The notes under the pieces: model-generated
Seen by the model: the letters and a program-made list of their open reading frames with translations, nothing else
What the model was told of the DNA's origin: nothing
Database searches by the model: none
Shown: positions 8,930 to 14,173 of the stretch, one piece after another
Numbering within the stretch: the first letter of the stretch is position 1
How the letters are laid out: each line of letters opens with the position of its first letter
Translations under genes and position numbers: made by a program
Assembly (NCBI GenBank): GCA_015521095.1
Contig: WAOU01000002.1
Span: forward strand, 1-14,893
DNA length: 14,893 nt
Direction of reading: 5' to 3'
DNA from: Desulfurococcales archaeon
GTDB taxonomy: Archaea; Thermoproteota; Thermoprotei_A; Sulfolobales; Acidilobaceae

Positions 8930-9727
8930 CTAGCCTAGTACAGTATCCAATATCAACATTATGAGGAATCCTATTATAAATCCTACACTTGCCCAATCTT
9001 CATGACCATGCCTGTGGGTCTCCGGGATTACCTCGCTACTCACAACATAGACCATGGCGCCACCAGCGAACCCCAGCATGTATGGAAGGACACTGTAGGC
9101 TATGTCGGTTAACACAACCGGTATAACCGCCATAAATAGCTCTACGGCTCCACTAAGAAACGCGATACTAAGGGCTCTAACCCGCGACATGCCCATACCA
9201 ACAAGGGGGGCTGCCACAGCGAAGCCCTCCGGCATATCCTGCAAGCCTATGGCAAAAGCTAGTAGTAGGCCATCCCTCGGACTATAAGCAATACCACTAC
9301 CTACCGCCAGACCTTCTGGAAAGTTATGAATAATGATGGCTATGACGAGGAGCCAGACAGCCTTCATCCTCCTCTTCAGCGATTCAGGGCCCTCAAAACC
9401 CTTAACAAAATGCTCGTGTGGAAGTAATTTATTAGCGAGTGCTACGATAAACGAGCCAAGTATAAATCCAGCGACGACGCTGAAGACGCCTCCCAGCTCG
9501 ATCCCGGGAAGTATCAGGCTCGTGAATGATGCTACGATCATTATACCTGCAGAGAAGCCTAGCCCTATATCAAGCATCTTCCTAGATATCATTGTACCGA
9601 GTAAAGCAGGTAAAGCACCTACAAAAGTCAGCAAAAAACATATCCCTCCACCTATAAGAGCCAAGACATATCTATTATCTCCGGCAATACCTAGCAGATA
9701 ATCGACTAGTCCCTCTAGTCCCGTCAT
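8930..9727 (-). CDS. ZIP family metal (zinc) transporter
   Basis: A 265-residue membrane protein with about eight hydrophobic segments, the usual size and topology of prokaryotic ZIP transporters, which bring Zn2+ or other divalent metals into the cell. The family's metal-binding signatures are clear: HNFPEG at 134-139 in the fourth segment and QDMPEG at 163-168 in the fifth. A short cytoplasmic-loop histidine stretch (LLPHEHF, about 101-107) and a second histidine cluster near the C-terminus (IPETHRHGHED) are likely metal-sensing or metal-handling loops. The ATG start is preceded by a TATA-like element 27-36 bp upstream, which leaves almost no leader. It is divergent from the thioredoxin-fold gene. 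Which metal it carries cannot be read from the sequence. Confidence 0.93.
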   Translation of the reverse strand: MTGLEGLVDYLLGIAGDNRYVLALIGGGICFLLTFVGALPALLGTMISRKMLDIGLGFSAGIMIVASFTSLILPGIELGGVFSVVAGFILGSFIVALANKLLPHEHFVKGFEGPESLKRRMKAVWLLVIAIIIHNFPEGLAVGSGIAYSPRDGLLLAFAIGLQDMPEGFAVAAPLVGMGMSRVRALSIAFLSGAVELFMAVIPVVLTDIAYSVLPYMLGFAGGAMVYVVSSEVIPETHRHGHEDWASVGFIIGFLIMLILDTVLG

Positions 9728-9753
9728 TACTCATCTTTCCCCAGCAAATCCAC

Positions 9754-9763
9754 TATATTAAAA
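9754..9763 (-). promoter_or_regulatory. TATA-like box for the ZIP transporter gene
   Basis: On the minus strand TTTTAATATAG lies 27-36 bp before the ATG at 9727. With the usual archaeal spacing of about 25 bp from TATA to the start of transcription, the message would begin only a few bases before the start codon. Confidence 0.45.
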
Positions 9764-9843
9764 CCACGATCTAATCCTGGAATCAGACCAGCAAATTGTT
9801 CTATATCCAGTTAACCACATACGCCAAATAGTAATATTAAGTA

Positions 9844-9853
9844 TGTTTATACT
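9844..9853 (+). promoter_or_regulatory. TATA-like box for the thioredoxin-fold gene
   Basis: TGTTTATACT lies about 70 bp upstream of the ATG at 9922, which would give a leader of roughly 40 nt with the Shine-Dalgarno-like GAGGTG at 9907-9912. It is the most TATA-like stretch in the 194-bp divergent spacer 9728-9921; nothing else was recognised there. Confidence 0.35.
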
Positions 9854-9921
9854 ACCCTATATTAGGCTACATGTATCGAGAACCACAAGGACAACGGAAT
9901 AAACAGAGGTGAAGAAAGGAA

Positions 9922-10392
9922 ATGTCACAGGACAACACGATATCGGAAGCACTAGAAATAGCCAGAGAAAAACTACTATTAGAAACATTAAATAAAAAGA
10001 AAAAACTCCAAGAATGCTGTGCTATACCAAGAAAAGAACCACTACAAGTAACAACACTAGAAGAACTAGACAAAATACTGAAGTCATGTAAACTAGCACT
10101 AATCTTCTTCACATCACCCACATGCCCCTACTGTAGAATGTTCGAACCAGTCTTCGAAGAAGCAGCAAGCCTGCTAGGAGACAGAATGGCATTCATCAGA
10201 ATAGATACTTATTACAGCCCAGAACTAGCATACATATTCGGAATAATGGGCACGCCAACAATAATAGCTGTCCGCAAAGGAAAAGAAATAGACAGAATAG
10301 TAGGACTACCACCAATAGAATATATCGAAGAACTCCTAGAAAAAATGCTAGAATCAGAAAACTGTCCACTACCAGAATCCGAACACAATTAA
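9922..10392 (+). CDS. Thioredoxin-fold protein with CPYC redox motif
   Basis: A 156-residue protein. Residues about 42-145 form a thioredoxin-like domain with the active-site CPYC (68-71, within FFTSPTCPYCRMFEP) and the cis-proline GTPT loop about 40 residues later. CPYC is typical of glutaredoxin-like and protein-disulfide oxidoreductase members, which exchange disulfides in the cytoplasm of thermophiles. There is an extra N-terminal helical stretch of about 40 residues, Lys-rich and containing a vicinal Cys pair (CC, 32-33), and a short acidic tail. No signal peptide is seen. The codons are strongly A-ending (ATA, AGA, CTA), more so than the neighbours. It is the last chromosomal gene before the TA-cassette array: a decayed cassette begins within about 10 bp of its stop. 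Confidence 0.85.
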   Translation: MSQDNTISEALEIAREKLLLETLNKKKKLQECCAIPRKEPLQVTTLEELDKILKSCKLALIFFTSPTCPYCRMFEPVFEEAASLLGDRMAFIRIDTYYSPELAYIFGIMGTPTIIAVRKGKEIDRIVGLPPIEYIEELLEKMLESENCPLPESEHN

Positions 10393-10401
10393 CCAAAAAC
10401 C

Positions 10402-10450
10402 TCTAGGTAAACGATACCCCTTGTTTATATCTCAAAGAGTTGCTCGAGTC
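10402..10450 (-). pseudogene. Remnant of a MazF/PemK-like toxin 5' end
   Basis: Minus-strand sequence here aligns with the first codons of the intact toxin at 10866-11213: both contain TATAAACAAGG followed by a run matching the codons for GDIVILE. The copy here has lost its ATG, carries a small deletion that shifts the frame, and stops within about 20 codons, next to the thioredoxin-fold gene. The rest of the toxin is gone. This marks the left breakpoint of the array. Confidence 0.6.
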
Positions 10451-10594
10451 TTCACCTTTATAAATAGAATTTCTCATCATCAATTCCTTCAAAAATTATT
10501 ATTTAAAAATCTTCTTATCCTCAAGCTCCTTCAAAAATTTAAGTGGAATAATCACGCCATCCTTAACAATGCCCCCTATCTCAGACACATTCAA
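10425..10594 (-). pseudogene. Decayed DUF104-like antitoxin
   Basis: Translated on the minus strand from TTG at 10594 it reads MNVSEIGGIVKDGVIIPLK and so on, clearly related to the intact antitoxin at 11188-11373 (MSEIEGIVKGGVIIPLKPL). After about 29 codons a stop appears. The later part still matches in pieces (EKFYL, then LEQLFEI against EKLYS...AEELFEI) but is interrupted by stops and a deletion. The 80 bp to its right also match the promoter region of the intact cassette. Together with the toxin remnant it is a dead sixth cassette, presumably the oldest. Confidence 0.75.
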
Positions 10595-10674
10595 AACACC
10601 AAGTGTTACAATTACCGCAGAAGATAACCAACATTAGCTTGCACTGTTCCATTATTCTTTGGTAATGTTATCGG

Positions 10675-10828
10675 CTGGTGGGCCCGCGGGGATTTAAAAC
10701 CCCGGACCTCCACCGTGTGAGAACGTCATCGTATGCATTTAATCATTATCATTGATATGCATGATAATCTAAAGTGATAAACACTACGGATATCCAGATT
10801 GATATTAACAACTGTGCAATATGCATGA
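10675..10828 (-). repeat. Repeat unit A: tRNA-Val(CAC) 3' fragment (10675-10724) plus arm
   Basis: Read on the minus strand the fragment gives anticodon loop CTCACAC, stem GGTGG, variable AGGTC, T-arm, acceptor CGGGCCC and ACCA. Its T-loop carries an extra base (TTTTAAAT against TTCAAAT elsewhere), so it could not form a normal tRNA arm. The 5' half of a tRNA is absent. The arm to the right has ATGCAT at 10733-10738 and ATATGCAT near 10755 and 10819. From 10700 to 10763 it is almost identical to unit C, then diverges. It borders the dead cassette on the left and the MazF cassette on the right. Confidence 0.88.
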
Positions 10829-10865
10829 TGTTAGACGGAGTGTTCTACTCAAGTTAGGAAAATCT

Positions 10866-11213
10866 TTACTTTAAGCCAAAAATATTACGTAATTCATCCT
10901 TAACCTTAGCTAGAGCCTCTTCAGCAAGTCTGCCAACGATCTTCACAACTAATTTCTTCTCCACAGTAAAAATACTCGAACAATCTATATAGCTTGGCTC
11001 TTTCTTTAAGCGGCCAATGGCTAAGTCTGATTGTTTTATCGGTATTCTATACAACCCAGGAGAGCTGGTTATCTTTGCTACTACCATATCGTCGCCTAAG
11101 TCTATTGCATTTAATACCAAGACAGGCCTTAGTTTAGAGCCTAGTAAGTCTGTGAAGGGAAGCTCTAGGATAACAATATCTCCTTGTTTATATTTCGAAG
11201 AGTTCTTCGGCAT
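10866..11213 (-). CDS. MazF/PemK-like toxin (probable endoribonuclease)
   Basis: A protein of about 115 residues with the N-terminal pattern YKQGDIVILELPFTDLLGSKLRPVLVLNAID, characteristic of the MazF/PemK family: a GDIV strand, a PFTD loop and the conserved RP-V-LVL strand. Family members are ribosome-independent mRNA interferases held inactive by their antitoxin. I place the start at ATG 11213, which has a GGGAGG Shine-Dalgarno-like element at a workable distance; a GTG at 11219 is possible but sits too close to it. The start lies inside the antitoxin gene (26-bp overlap), so the antitoxin is translated first and the pair is coupled. The gene ends about 38 bp from repeat unit A. A decayed homologue is found at 10402-10450. 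Confidence 0.82.
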   Translation of the reverse strand: MPKNSSKYKQGDIVILELPFTDLLGSKLRPVLVLNAIDLGDDMVVAKITSSPGLYRIPIKQSDLAIGRLKKEPSYIDCSSIFTVEKKLVVKIVGRLAEEALAKVKDELRNIFGLK

Positions 11214-11373
11214 CCTCACCCTCCCTTAAGAGCCGAAGATATGAATAGAGCTTCTCCGCATCGACTCCCTCAACTTCTACTATCTTTATTTTGACCTTCT
11301 TACCCTCAAGCTCCGTTAAGGGTTTGAGCGGAATAATCACACCTCCCTTGACAATACCCTCTATCTCAGACAT
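11188..11373 (-). CDS. DUF104-like antitoxin of the MazF-like toxin
   Basis: A protein of about 61 residues: MSEIEGIVKGGVIIPLKPLTELEGKKVKIKIVE followed by an acidic helical tail ending AEELFEI. The opening beta strands with a G-V-I-PL pattern and KVKIKI resemble the DUF104/AF2212-like antitoxin family, in which the N-terminal part may bind DNA and the acidic tail blocks the toxin. ATG 11373 is taken as the start; TTG 11379 is an alternative that adds two residues, and the dead copy keeps the TTG but not the ATG. It precedes and overlaps the toxin gene in the standard antitoxin-first order. An inverted repeat at 11408-11424 upstream may be its operator. Confidence 0.72.
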   Translation of the reverse strand: MSEIEGIVKGGVIIPLKPLTELEGKKVKIKIVEVEGVDAEKLYSYLRLLREGEDAEELFEI

Positions 11374-11407
11374 CTTCAAAGCACCACGTATTACTACTGC
11401 TGCAGAA

Positions 11408-11424
11408 GGGTAATCAAGTTACCC
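11408..11424. promoter_or_regulatory. Candidate autoregulatory operator of the MazF cassette
   Basis: GGGTAATCAAGTTACCC is an inverted repeat with 6-bp arms and a 5-nt centre. On the minus strand it sits about 35 bp before the antitoxin start and about 25 bp downstream of a TATA-like AGAATAAAGG at 11437-11446, close to the expected transcription start. TA operons usually repress themselves from such a site. The corresponding position in the dead cassette is degenerate. Confidence 0.4.
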
Positions 11425-11480
11425 CACACTGCCTCTCCTTTATTCTTGGTAACATTGCAGAAGCTAATTCGATATATGTT

Positions 11481-11629
11481 TGGTGGGCCCGCGAGAATTA
11501 GAGCCCCCGATCTCCACCAAGTGAGAACACAACCATATTCAACAACTCATATAGCTAATATGCATGGAGTCCAAAAAGAATAACAGCAAAGATATCACTG
11601 AAGATATCAATCACCATCAGATATGTATG
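11481..11629 (-). repeat. Repeat unit B: tRNA-Val(CAC)-like 3' fragment (11481-11528) plus arm
   Basis: The most divergent tRNA fragment. It keeps GTTCTCAC, stem GGTGG, acceptor CGGGCCC and ACCA, but the T-arm reads GGGGG-CTCTAAT-TCTCG and the loop after the anticodon is TT instead of AC. The arm to the right has ATATGCAT near 11560, a direct GATATC pair (11591 and 11603) forming the inverted repeat region, and ATATGTAT at 11621-11628. It separates the MazF cassette from the first DUF433/DUF5615 cassette. Confidence 0.87.
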
Positions 11630-11651
11630 AGAATTGCTCTATCTCGGGCTA

Positions 11652-11659
11652 GCTTTAAG
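11652..11659 (+). promoter_or_regulatory. TATA-like promoter of the first DUF433/DUF5615 cassette
   Basis: GCTTTAAG lies about 44 bp before the chosen GTG start. The surrounding GCTAGCTTTAAGAGAGCTG matches the stretch GCTAGGTTTAAGTTAGCTG at the same distance before the second DUF433 gene, which supports a shared promoter. Confidence 0.5.
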
Positions 11660-11696
11660 AGAGCTGGGTAGGTCAAATAACTCCTGGGGAGATGGT

Positions 11697-11933
11697 GTGG
11701 AGCAGAAGTTTAAATGGATAGAAATAAATCCAAATGTTTGCCATGGTAAACCGGTCTTCAAGGGTACAAGAGTCCTGGTGGCTGATGTTCTTGAAATGAT
11801 TGCATCCGGTATGAGCATCGAGGAGATTTTAGAGGAGTATCCCCAGCTAAACAAGGAGATGATTCTTGAGGCAATAGCTCTTGCAGCCGAACTCCTTAGG
11901 AGGGAGAGGCGTGTCATACCGATTTCTGCTTGA
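11697..11933 (+). CDS. DUF433 family antitoxin (first copy)
   Basis: A protein of 78 residues, read from GTG 11697: KFKWIEINPNVCHGKPVFKGTRVLVADVLEMIA... with the DUF433 hallmarks NP-(V/I)-x-GKP-x-(F/I)-KGTR and a following helix-turn-helix-like EEILEEYPQLNKEMILEAIALAAEL. DUF433 proteins are commonly the antitoxin partner of PIN-like DUF5615 proteins. The start is chosen for the GGGGAG Shine-Dalgarno-like stretch 5 nt upstream and because this gives the family's normal N-terminus; the frame runs further upstream to TTG 11634, but that extension reads into the promoter and repeat. The gene overlaps its toxin by 23 bp. It is similar but not identical to the copy at 13413-13640. Confidence 0.85.
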   Translation: MEQKFKWIEINPNVCHGKPVFKGTRVLVADVLEMIASGMSIEEILEEYPQLNKEMILEAIALAAELLRRERRVIPISA

Positions 11934-12255
11934 TGAAAACGTACCCAGAACAATTTTTAAGCTACTAAGACAGAAGGGCTTCCATGCCGAATATGTACCT
12001 CAAGGTGTTGGTGATAGAACAGTTATTAAAATAGCTAGAGAAAAGAACTTAATATTAATTACAAGAGATAGCGATTTTGCTGATGAGTTAAGGTATCCGC
12101 CTAACTCCCATCCGGGCATTATTGTACTTCGTATCCATCCCTCACTACCAAGGGTGATGGCTGAACGCCTTGTGTTCTTGTTGGAGAATATCAAAGAGGC
12201 GAACGGGAGGATTATAATAGTATATAATGATAGAATAGAGATTATTGGAAAATAA
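11911..12255 (+). CDS. DUF5615 PIN-like toxin (first copy)
   Basis: A protein of about 114 residues starting at GTG 11911, with AGGAGG 7-12 nt upstream. It shows the DUF5615/Mut7-C-like PIN pattern: an N-terminal LLDENVPRTIFKLLRQKGF (acidic D-E-N), then GVGDRTVIKIAREKNLILITRDSDFADE with the second and third acidic positions (RDSDF), and a C-terminal IVVLRI-type strand. PIN-type members are metal-dependent RNases, and in pairs like this one the toxin. It overlaps its DUF433 partner, and its stop is only about 30 bp before repeat unit C, so transcripts running past it would read antisense to the tRNA fragment there. Confidence 0.83.
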   Translation: MSYRFLLDENVPRTIFKLLRQKGFHAEYVPQGVGDRTVIKIAREKNLILITRDSDFADELRYPPNSHPGIIVLRIHPSLPRVMAERLVFLLENIKEANGRIIIVYNDRIEIIGK

Positions 12256-12284
12256 CAATTTTCTTAAAAGTGTTACCAGTTAGG

Positions 12285-12433
12285 TGGTGGGCCCGCGGGG
12301 ATTTGAACCCCGGACCTCCACCGTGTGAGAACGTCATCGTATGCATTTAATCATTATCATTGATATGCATGCAATCCAAAAGAATAACAGCAAAGATATG
12401 CAAGGTGATATTAATTATTATTGGATATGCAAT
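12285..12433 (-). repeat. Repeat unit C: tRNA-Val(CAC) 3' fragment (12285-12332) plus arm
   Basis: The cleanest fragment. On the minus strand: loop CTCACAC, stem GGTGG, variable AGGTC, T-arm CGGGG-TTCAAAT-CCCCG with a perfect stem, acceptor CGGGCCC, discriminator A and CCA. The sequence before the loop (ACGTT) does not pair with GGTGG, and no tRNA 5' half follows. The arm shares an identical stretch with unit A, then the CAATCCAAAAGAATAACAG block seen in units B and D. The last ATATGC motif is at 12425-12430. The 56 bp from here to the VapC stop (12490) hold nothing recognisable. Confidence 0.92.
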
Positions 12434-12489
12434 GGCTCTCGTAAGTCCAATTAATTTGTACTTATATGATGAGCATGCGGCTTCTATTT

Positions 12490-12894
12490 CTAATCTCCAA
12501 TATAAATAATATTTTCCATATTTCTAAATAATTTATCTCCAGTAACTAGTTTGTCCTGCTTTAGCATTGCAATAGAATATACTATAGCATCAGCTAAGCT
12601 AGGTGTTCTTAACCTCAGCTTTTTAGATAGCTCTAATAATCCCAGATATATTTCAGAGGCTTTCAGCGATATCTCTATATCGATTGTCACTACTTCCGTC
12701 TTGCCAACAATAAACAGTAACCTCCTTAGAATATCGTCCTCATTGAAACCTTCTCTTCTATATTTCCTAGCCACTTCAGCCAAGACTATCGACGGAGTAT
12801 ATCCTTCCTGGGACTCCAGAAGCCGCTTCACTACAGCACCCTTCTCACTACCTCTAAAATACTCAATCCACGCATATGTATCATATACAGGCAA
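12490..12894 (-). CDS. vapC: VapC-type PIN-domain toxin (ribonuclease)
   Basis: A 134-residue PIN-domain protein. The acidic residues expected of the RNase site are in place: D5 in VYDTYAWIEYF, E40 in LAEVARKY, D102 in SLADAIVYSIA and D120 in TGDKLF. VapC toxins cut tRNA or rRNA when freed from VapB. The start is TTG at 12894 with GGGGAT upstream; the next in-frame methionines would remove D5, so TTG is preferred. Five bases separate it from the upstream antitoxin gene. The size is normal for the family. Its target is unknown. Confidence 0.92.
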   Translation of the reverse strand: MPVYDTYAWIEYFRGSEKGAVVKRLLESQEGYTPSIVLAEVARKYRREGFNEDDILRRLLFIVGKTEVVTIDIEISLKASEIYLGLLELSKKLRLRTPSLADAIVYSIAMLKQDKLVTGDKLFRNMENIIYIGD

Positions 12895-12899
12895 ATCGC

Positions 12900-13106
12900 T
12901 TATCCCCTATCCTCCATCCTATCCTTCTCTGTATACGGCTTAACTCTGCCCCTGTCAATACCAAACATGTCCCTGGGAATGCCAGCTTTTTCGAGAACTA
13001 GTTCTTCCAACACTTTCTCTGGTGTGGACATACCCTGCTCTCTTGCAATTCTAACCAAAATATCGTATATGCTCTTCTTCACCTTAATAGTCTCCGACAA
13101 ATTCAC
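12900..13106 (-). CDS. vapB: VapB-type antitoxin
   Basis: A 68-residue protein: an N-terminal SETIKVKKSIYDILVRIAREQGMSTPEKVLEELVLEKAG that looks like a ribbon-helix-helix DNA-binding fold, followed by a charged tail rich in Asp, Arg and Glu that would wrap the toxin. Its position directly before vapC, its size and its fold fit VapB. The gene starts with ATG at 13106, and the 88 bp between it and repeat unit D should contain the promoter. A GGAGGAG-like stretch precedes the start by about 15 bp. Confidence 0.8.
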   Translation of the reverse strand: MNLSETIKVKKSIYDILVRIAREQGMSTPEKVLEELVLEKAGIPRDMFGIDRGRVKPYTEKDRMEDRG

Positions 13107-13193
13107 ATCCCAAACTTATGATAGGGAACTCCTCCTCATATCCTTTACTCAAAGCTCAGACAATATTTTGAAGTACATTGAGAATCCGAAGTA

Positions 13194-13340
13194 GTGGACC
13201 CGCGGGGATTTGAACCCCGGACCTCCACCGTGTGAGAACGCATAGATATGAAATAATTCATATTAACAGATATGCATGCAATCCAAAAGAATAACAGTGA
13301 GGATATCAATTTTGATATCAGCCACCATCAGATATGCATA
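13194..13340 (-). repeat. Repeat unit D: tRNA-Val(CAC) 3' fragment (13194-13239) plus arm
   Basis: The anticodon loop CTCACAC through the T-arm CGGGG-TTCAAAT-CCCCG is intact, but the acceptor is CGGGTCC and the terminal CCA has become CTA. The arm carries ATATGCAT near 13270, the CAATCCAAAAGAATAACAG block, a perfect inverted repeat GATATCAATTTTGATATC (13303-13320), and ATATGCAT at 13332-13339. It separates VapBC from the second DUF433/DUF5615 cassette. Confidence 0.9.
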
Positions 13341-13364
13341 AAAATTAACTACAGTAATAAAGCT

Positions 13365-13373
13365 AGGTTTAAG
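13365..13373 (+). promoter_or_regulatory. TATA-like promoter of the second DUF433/DUF5615 cassette
   Basis: AGGTTTAAG lies about 45 bp before the ATG at 13413, in a stretch that matches the promoter region of the first DUF433 gene at the same distance. Confidence 0.5.
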
Positions 13374-13412
13374 TTAGCTGAGTTCACCAGGTACAACATG
13401 GGGTAGGAGCCG

Positions 13413-13640
13413 ATGGCTGGCGCTGAAGAGAGAATAGTTGTTAACCCGAAAATTATGGGCGGAAAACCTGTCATAAAGGGAACAAGAATTCCGGTCTACT
13501 TCATACTGGAGCTTATCGCTAACGGGTGGACCATTGACGATATACTGAAGGAGTACCCACATCTCACGCGAGAGGATGTGTTATCAGCAGTAAGATATGC
13601 TGCGAGAGTGTTGAGGGAGGAAGTTGTCGTTAAAGCCTAA
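13413..13640 (+). CDS. DUF433 family antitoxin (second copy)
   Basis: A 75-residue protein from ATG 13413, preceded by TAGGAG. It contains RIVVNPKIMGGKPVIKGTRIPVYFILELIA and then IDDILKEYPHLTREDVLSAVRYAARVL, the DUF433 core with its helix-turn-helix-like part. It is a relative of the first copy rather than a duplicate: the motif positions agree but many residues differ, so the two were probably acquired or diverged separately. It overlaps the toxin gene by 17 bp. The expected role is antitoxin and self-regulator. Confidence 0.86.
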   Translation: MAGAEERIVVNPKIMGGKPVIKGTRIPVYFILELIANGWTIDDILKEYPHLTREDVLSAVRYAARVLREEVVVKA

Positions 13641-13983
13641 AATCCTGGCCGACGAAAACATTCCGAGAACTACTATCCAGTCTCTCAGAAGCTTGGGCTA
13701 CGATGTAGTATCAGTCTGGGAAGTAAACCCCGGTATAAGTGATGAGCAGGTAGTACATTTCTCAATAAGAGAAAAAAGAATAATTATAACATTTGATAAG
13801 GATTTTGGAAGAATCGCTCTCACTAATCCTAACGTGCCAGGCGTCGTGCTAATGCGGATTCCACCTGCGAATCCGGAGTATATCACAAATCGAATAATCT
13901 CTGTTCTCAAGTCAGTGGAGAATCCTTATGACAAACTAATTGTAGTTCGTAGGAACACTATAAGGATAATTCCATTAAGATAG
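13624..13983 (+). CDS. DUF5615 PIN-like toxin (second copy)
   Basis: A 119-residue protein from TTG 13624, with GGAGG just upstream inside the antitoxin gene. It opens with LKPKILADENIPRTTIQSLRSLGYDVVSV and has ISDEQVVHFSIREKRIIITFDKDFGRIA, matching the acidic positions of the first copy (DEN and the xDKDF/xDSDF pair). It is thus a DUF5615 PIN-like nuclease and the likely toxin. The stop is only about 15 bp from repeat unit E. RNA target unknown. Confidence 0.84.
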   Translation: MSLKPKILADENIPRTTIQSLRSLGYDVVSVWEVNPGISDEQVVHFSIREKRIIITFDKDFGRIALTNPNVPGVVLMRIPPANPEYITNRIISVLKSVENPYDKLIVVRRNTIRIIPLR

Positions 13984-13997
13984 GTAATGATAAAGTT

Positions 13998-14145
13998 TGG
14001 TGGGCCGGGGGGATTTGAACCCCGGACCTTCACCAAGTGAGAACACAACCATATTTATAGCTGTATATCAACAATATGCATTTAATCCATAAAGAATGCC
14101 AATAAGGATATCAATTTCGATATCAACTACCATTAGATATGCATG
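13998..14145 (-). repeat. Repeat unit E: tRNA-Val(CAC)-like 3' fragment (13998-14044) plus arm
   Basis: The loop shows CTCACTT as in unit B, with GGTGA in the stem position. T-loop TTCAAAT and ACCA are kept, but the acceptor/T-stem junction is CCCCCCGGCCC, one base shorter than in unit C, which breaks a T-stem pair. The arm has ATATGCAT near 14074, an inverted repeat GATATCAATTTCGATATC (14107-14124), and ATATGCAT at 14137-14144. It separates the second DUF433/DUF5615 cassette from the RelBE-like cassette. Confidence 0.88.
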
Positions 14146-14173
14146 AAGAGATAGTTTCATGATAGTAGCTATA

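Noticed and set aside
10421..10627. A plus-strand open frame over the dead cassette
   Set aside because: It is the shadow of the decayed antitoxin on the other strand; the minus-strand reading aligns with the intact antitoxin, and the plus-strand protein shows no family features.
11634..11696. Longer N-terminus of the first DUF433 protein from TTG 11634
   Set aside because: The extension overlaps the repeat arm and the promoter block shared with the second copy, while GTG 11697 has a Shine-Dalgarno-like stretch and gives the usual family length.
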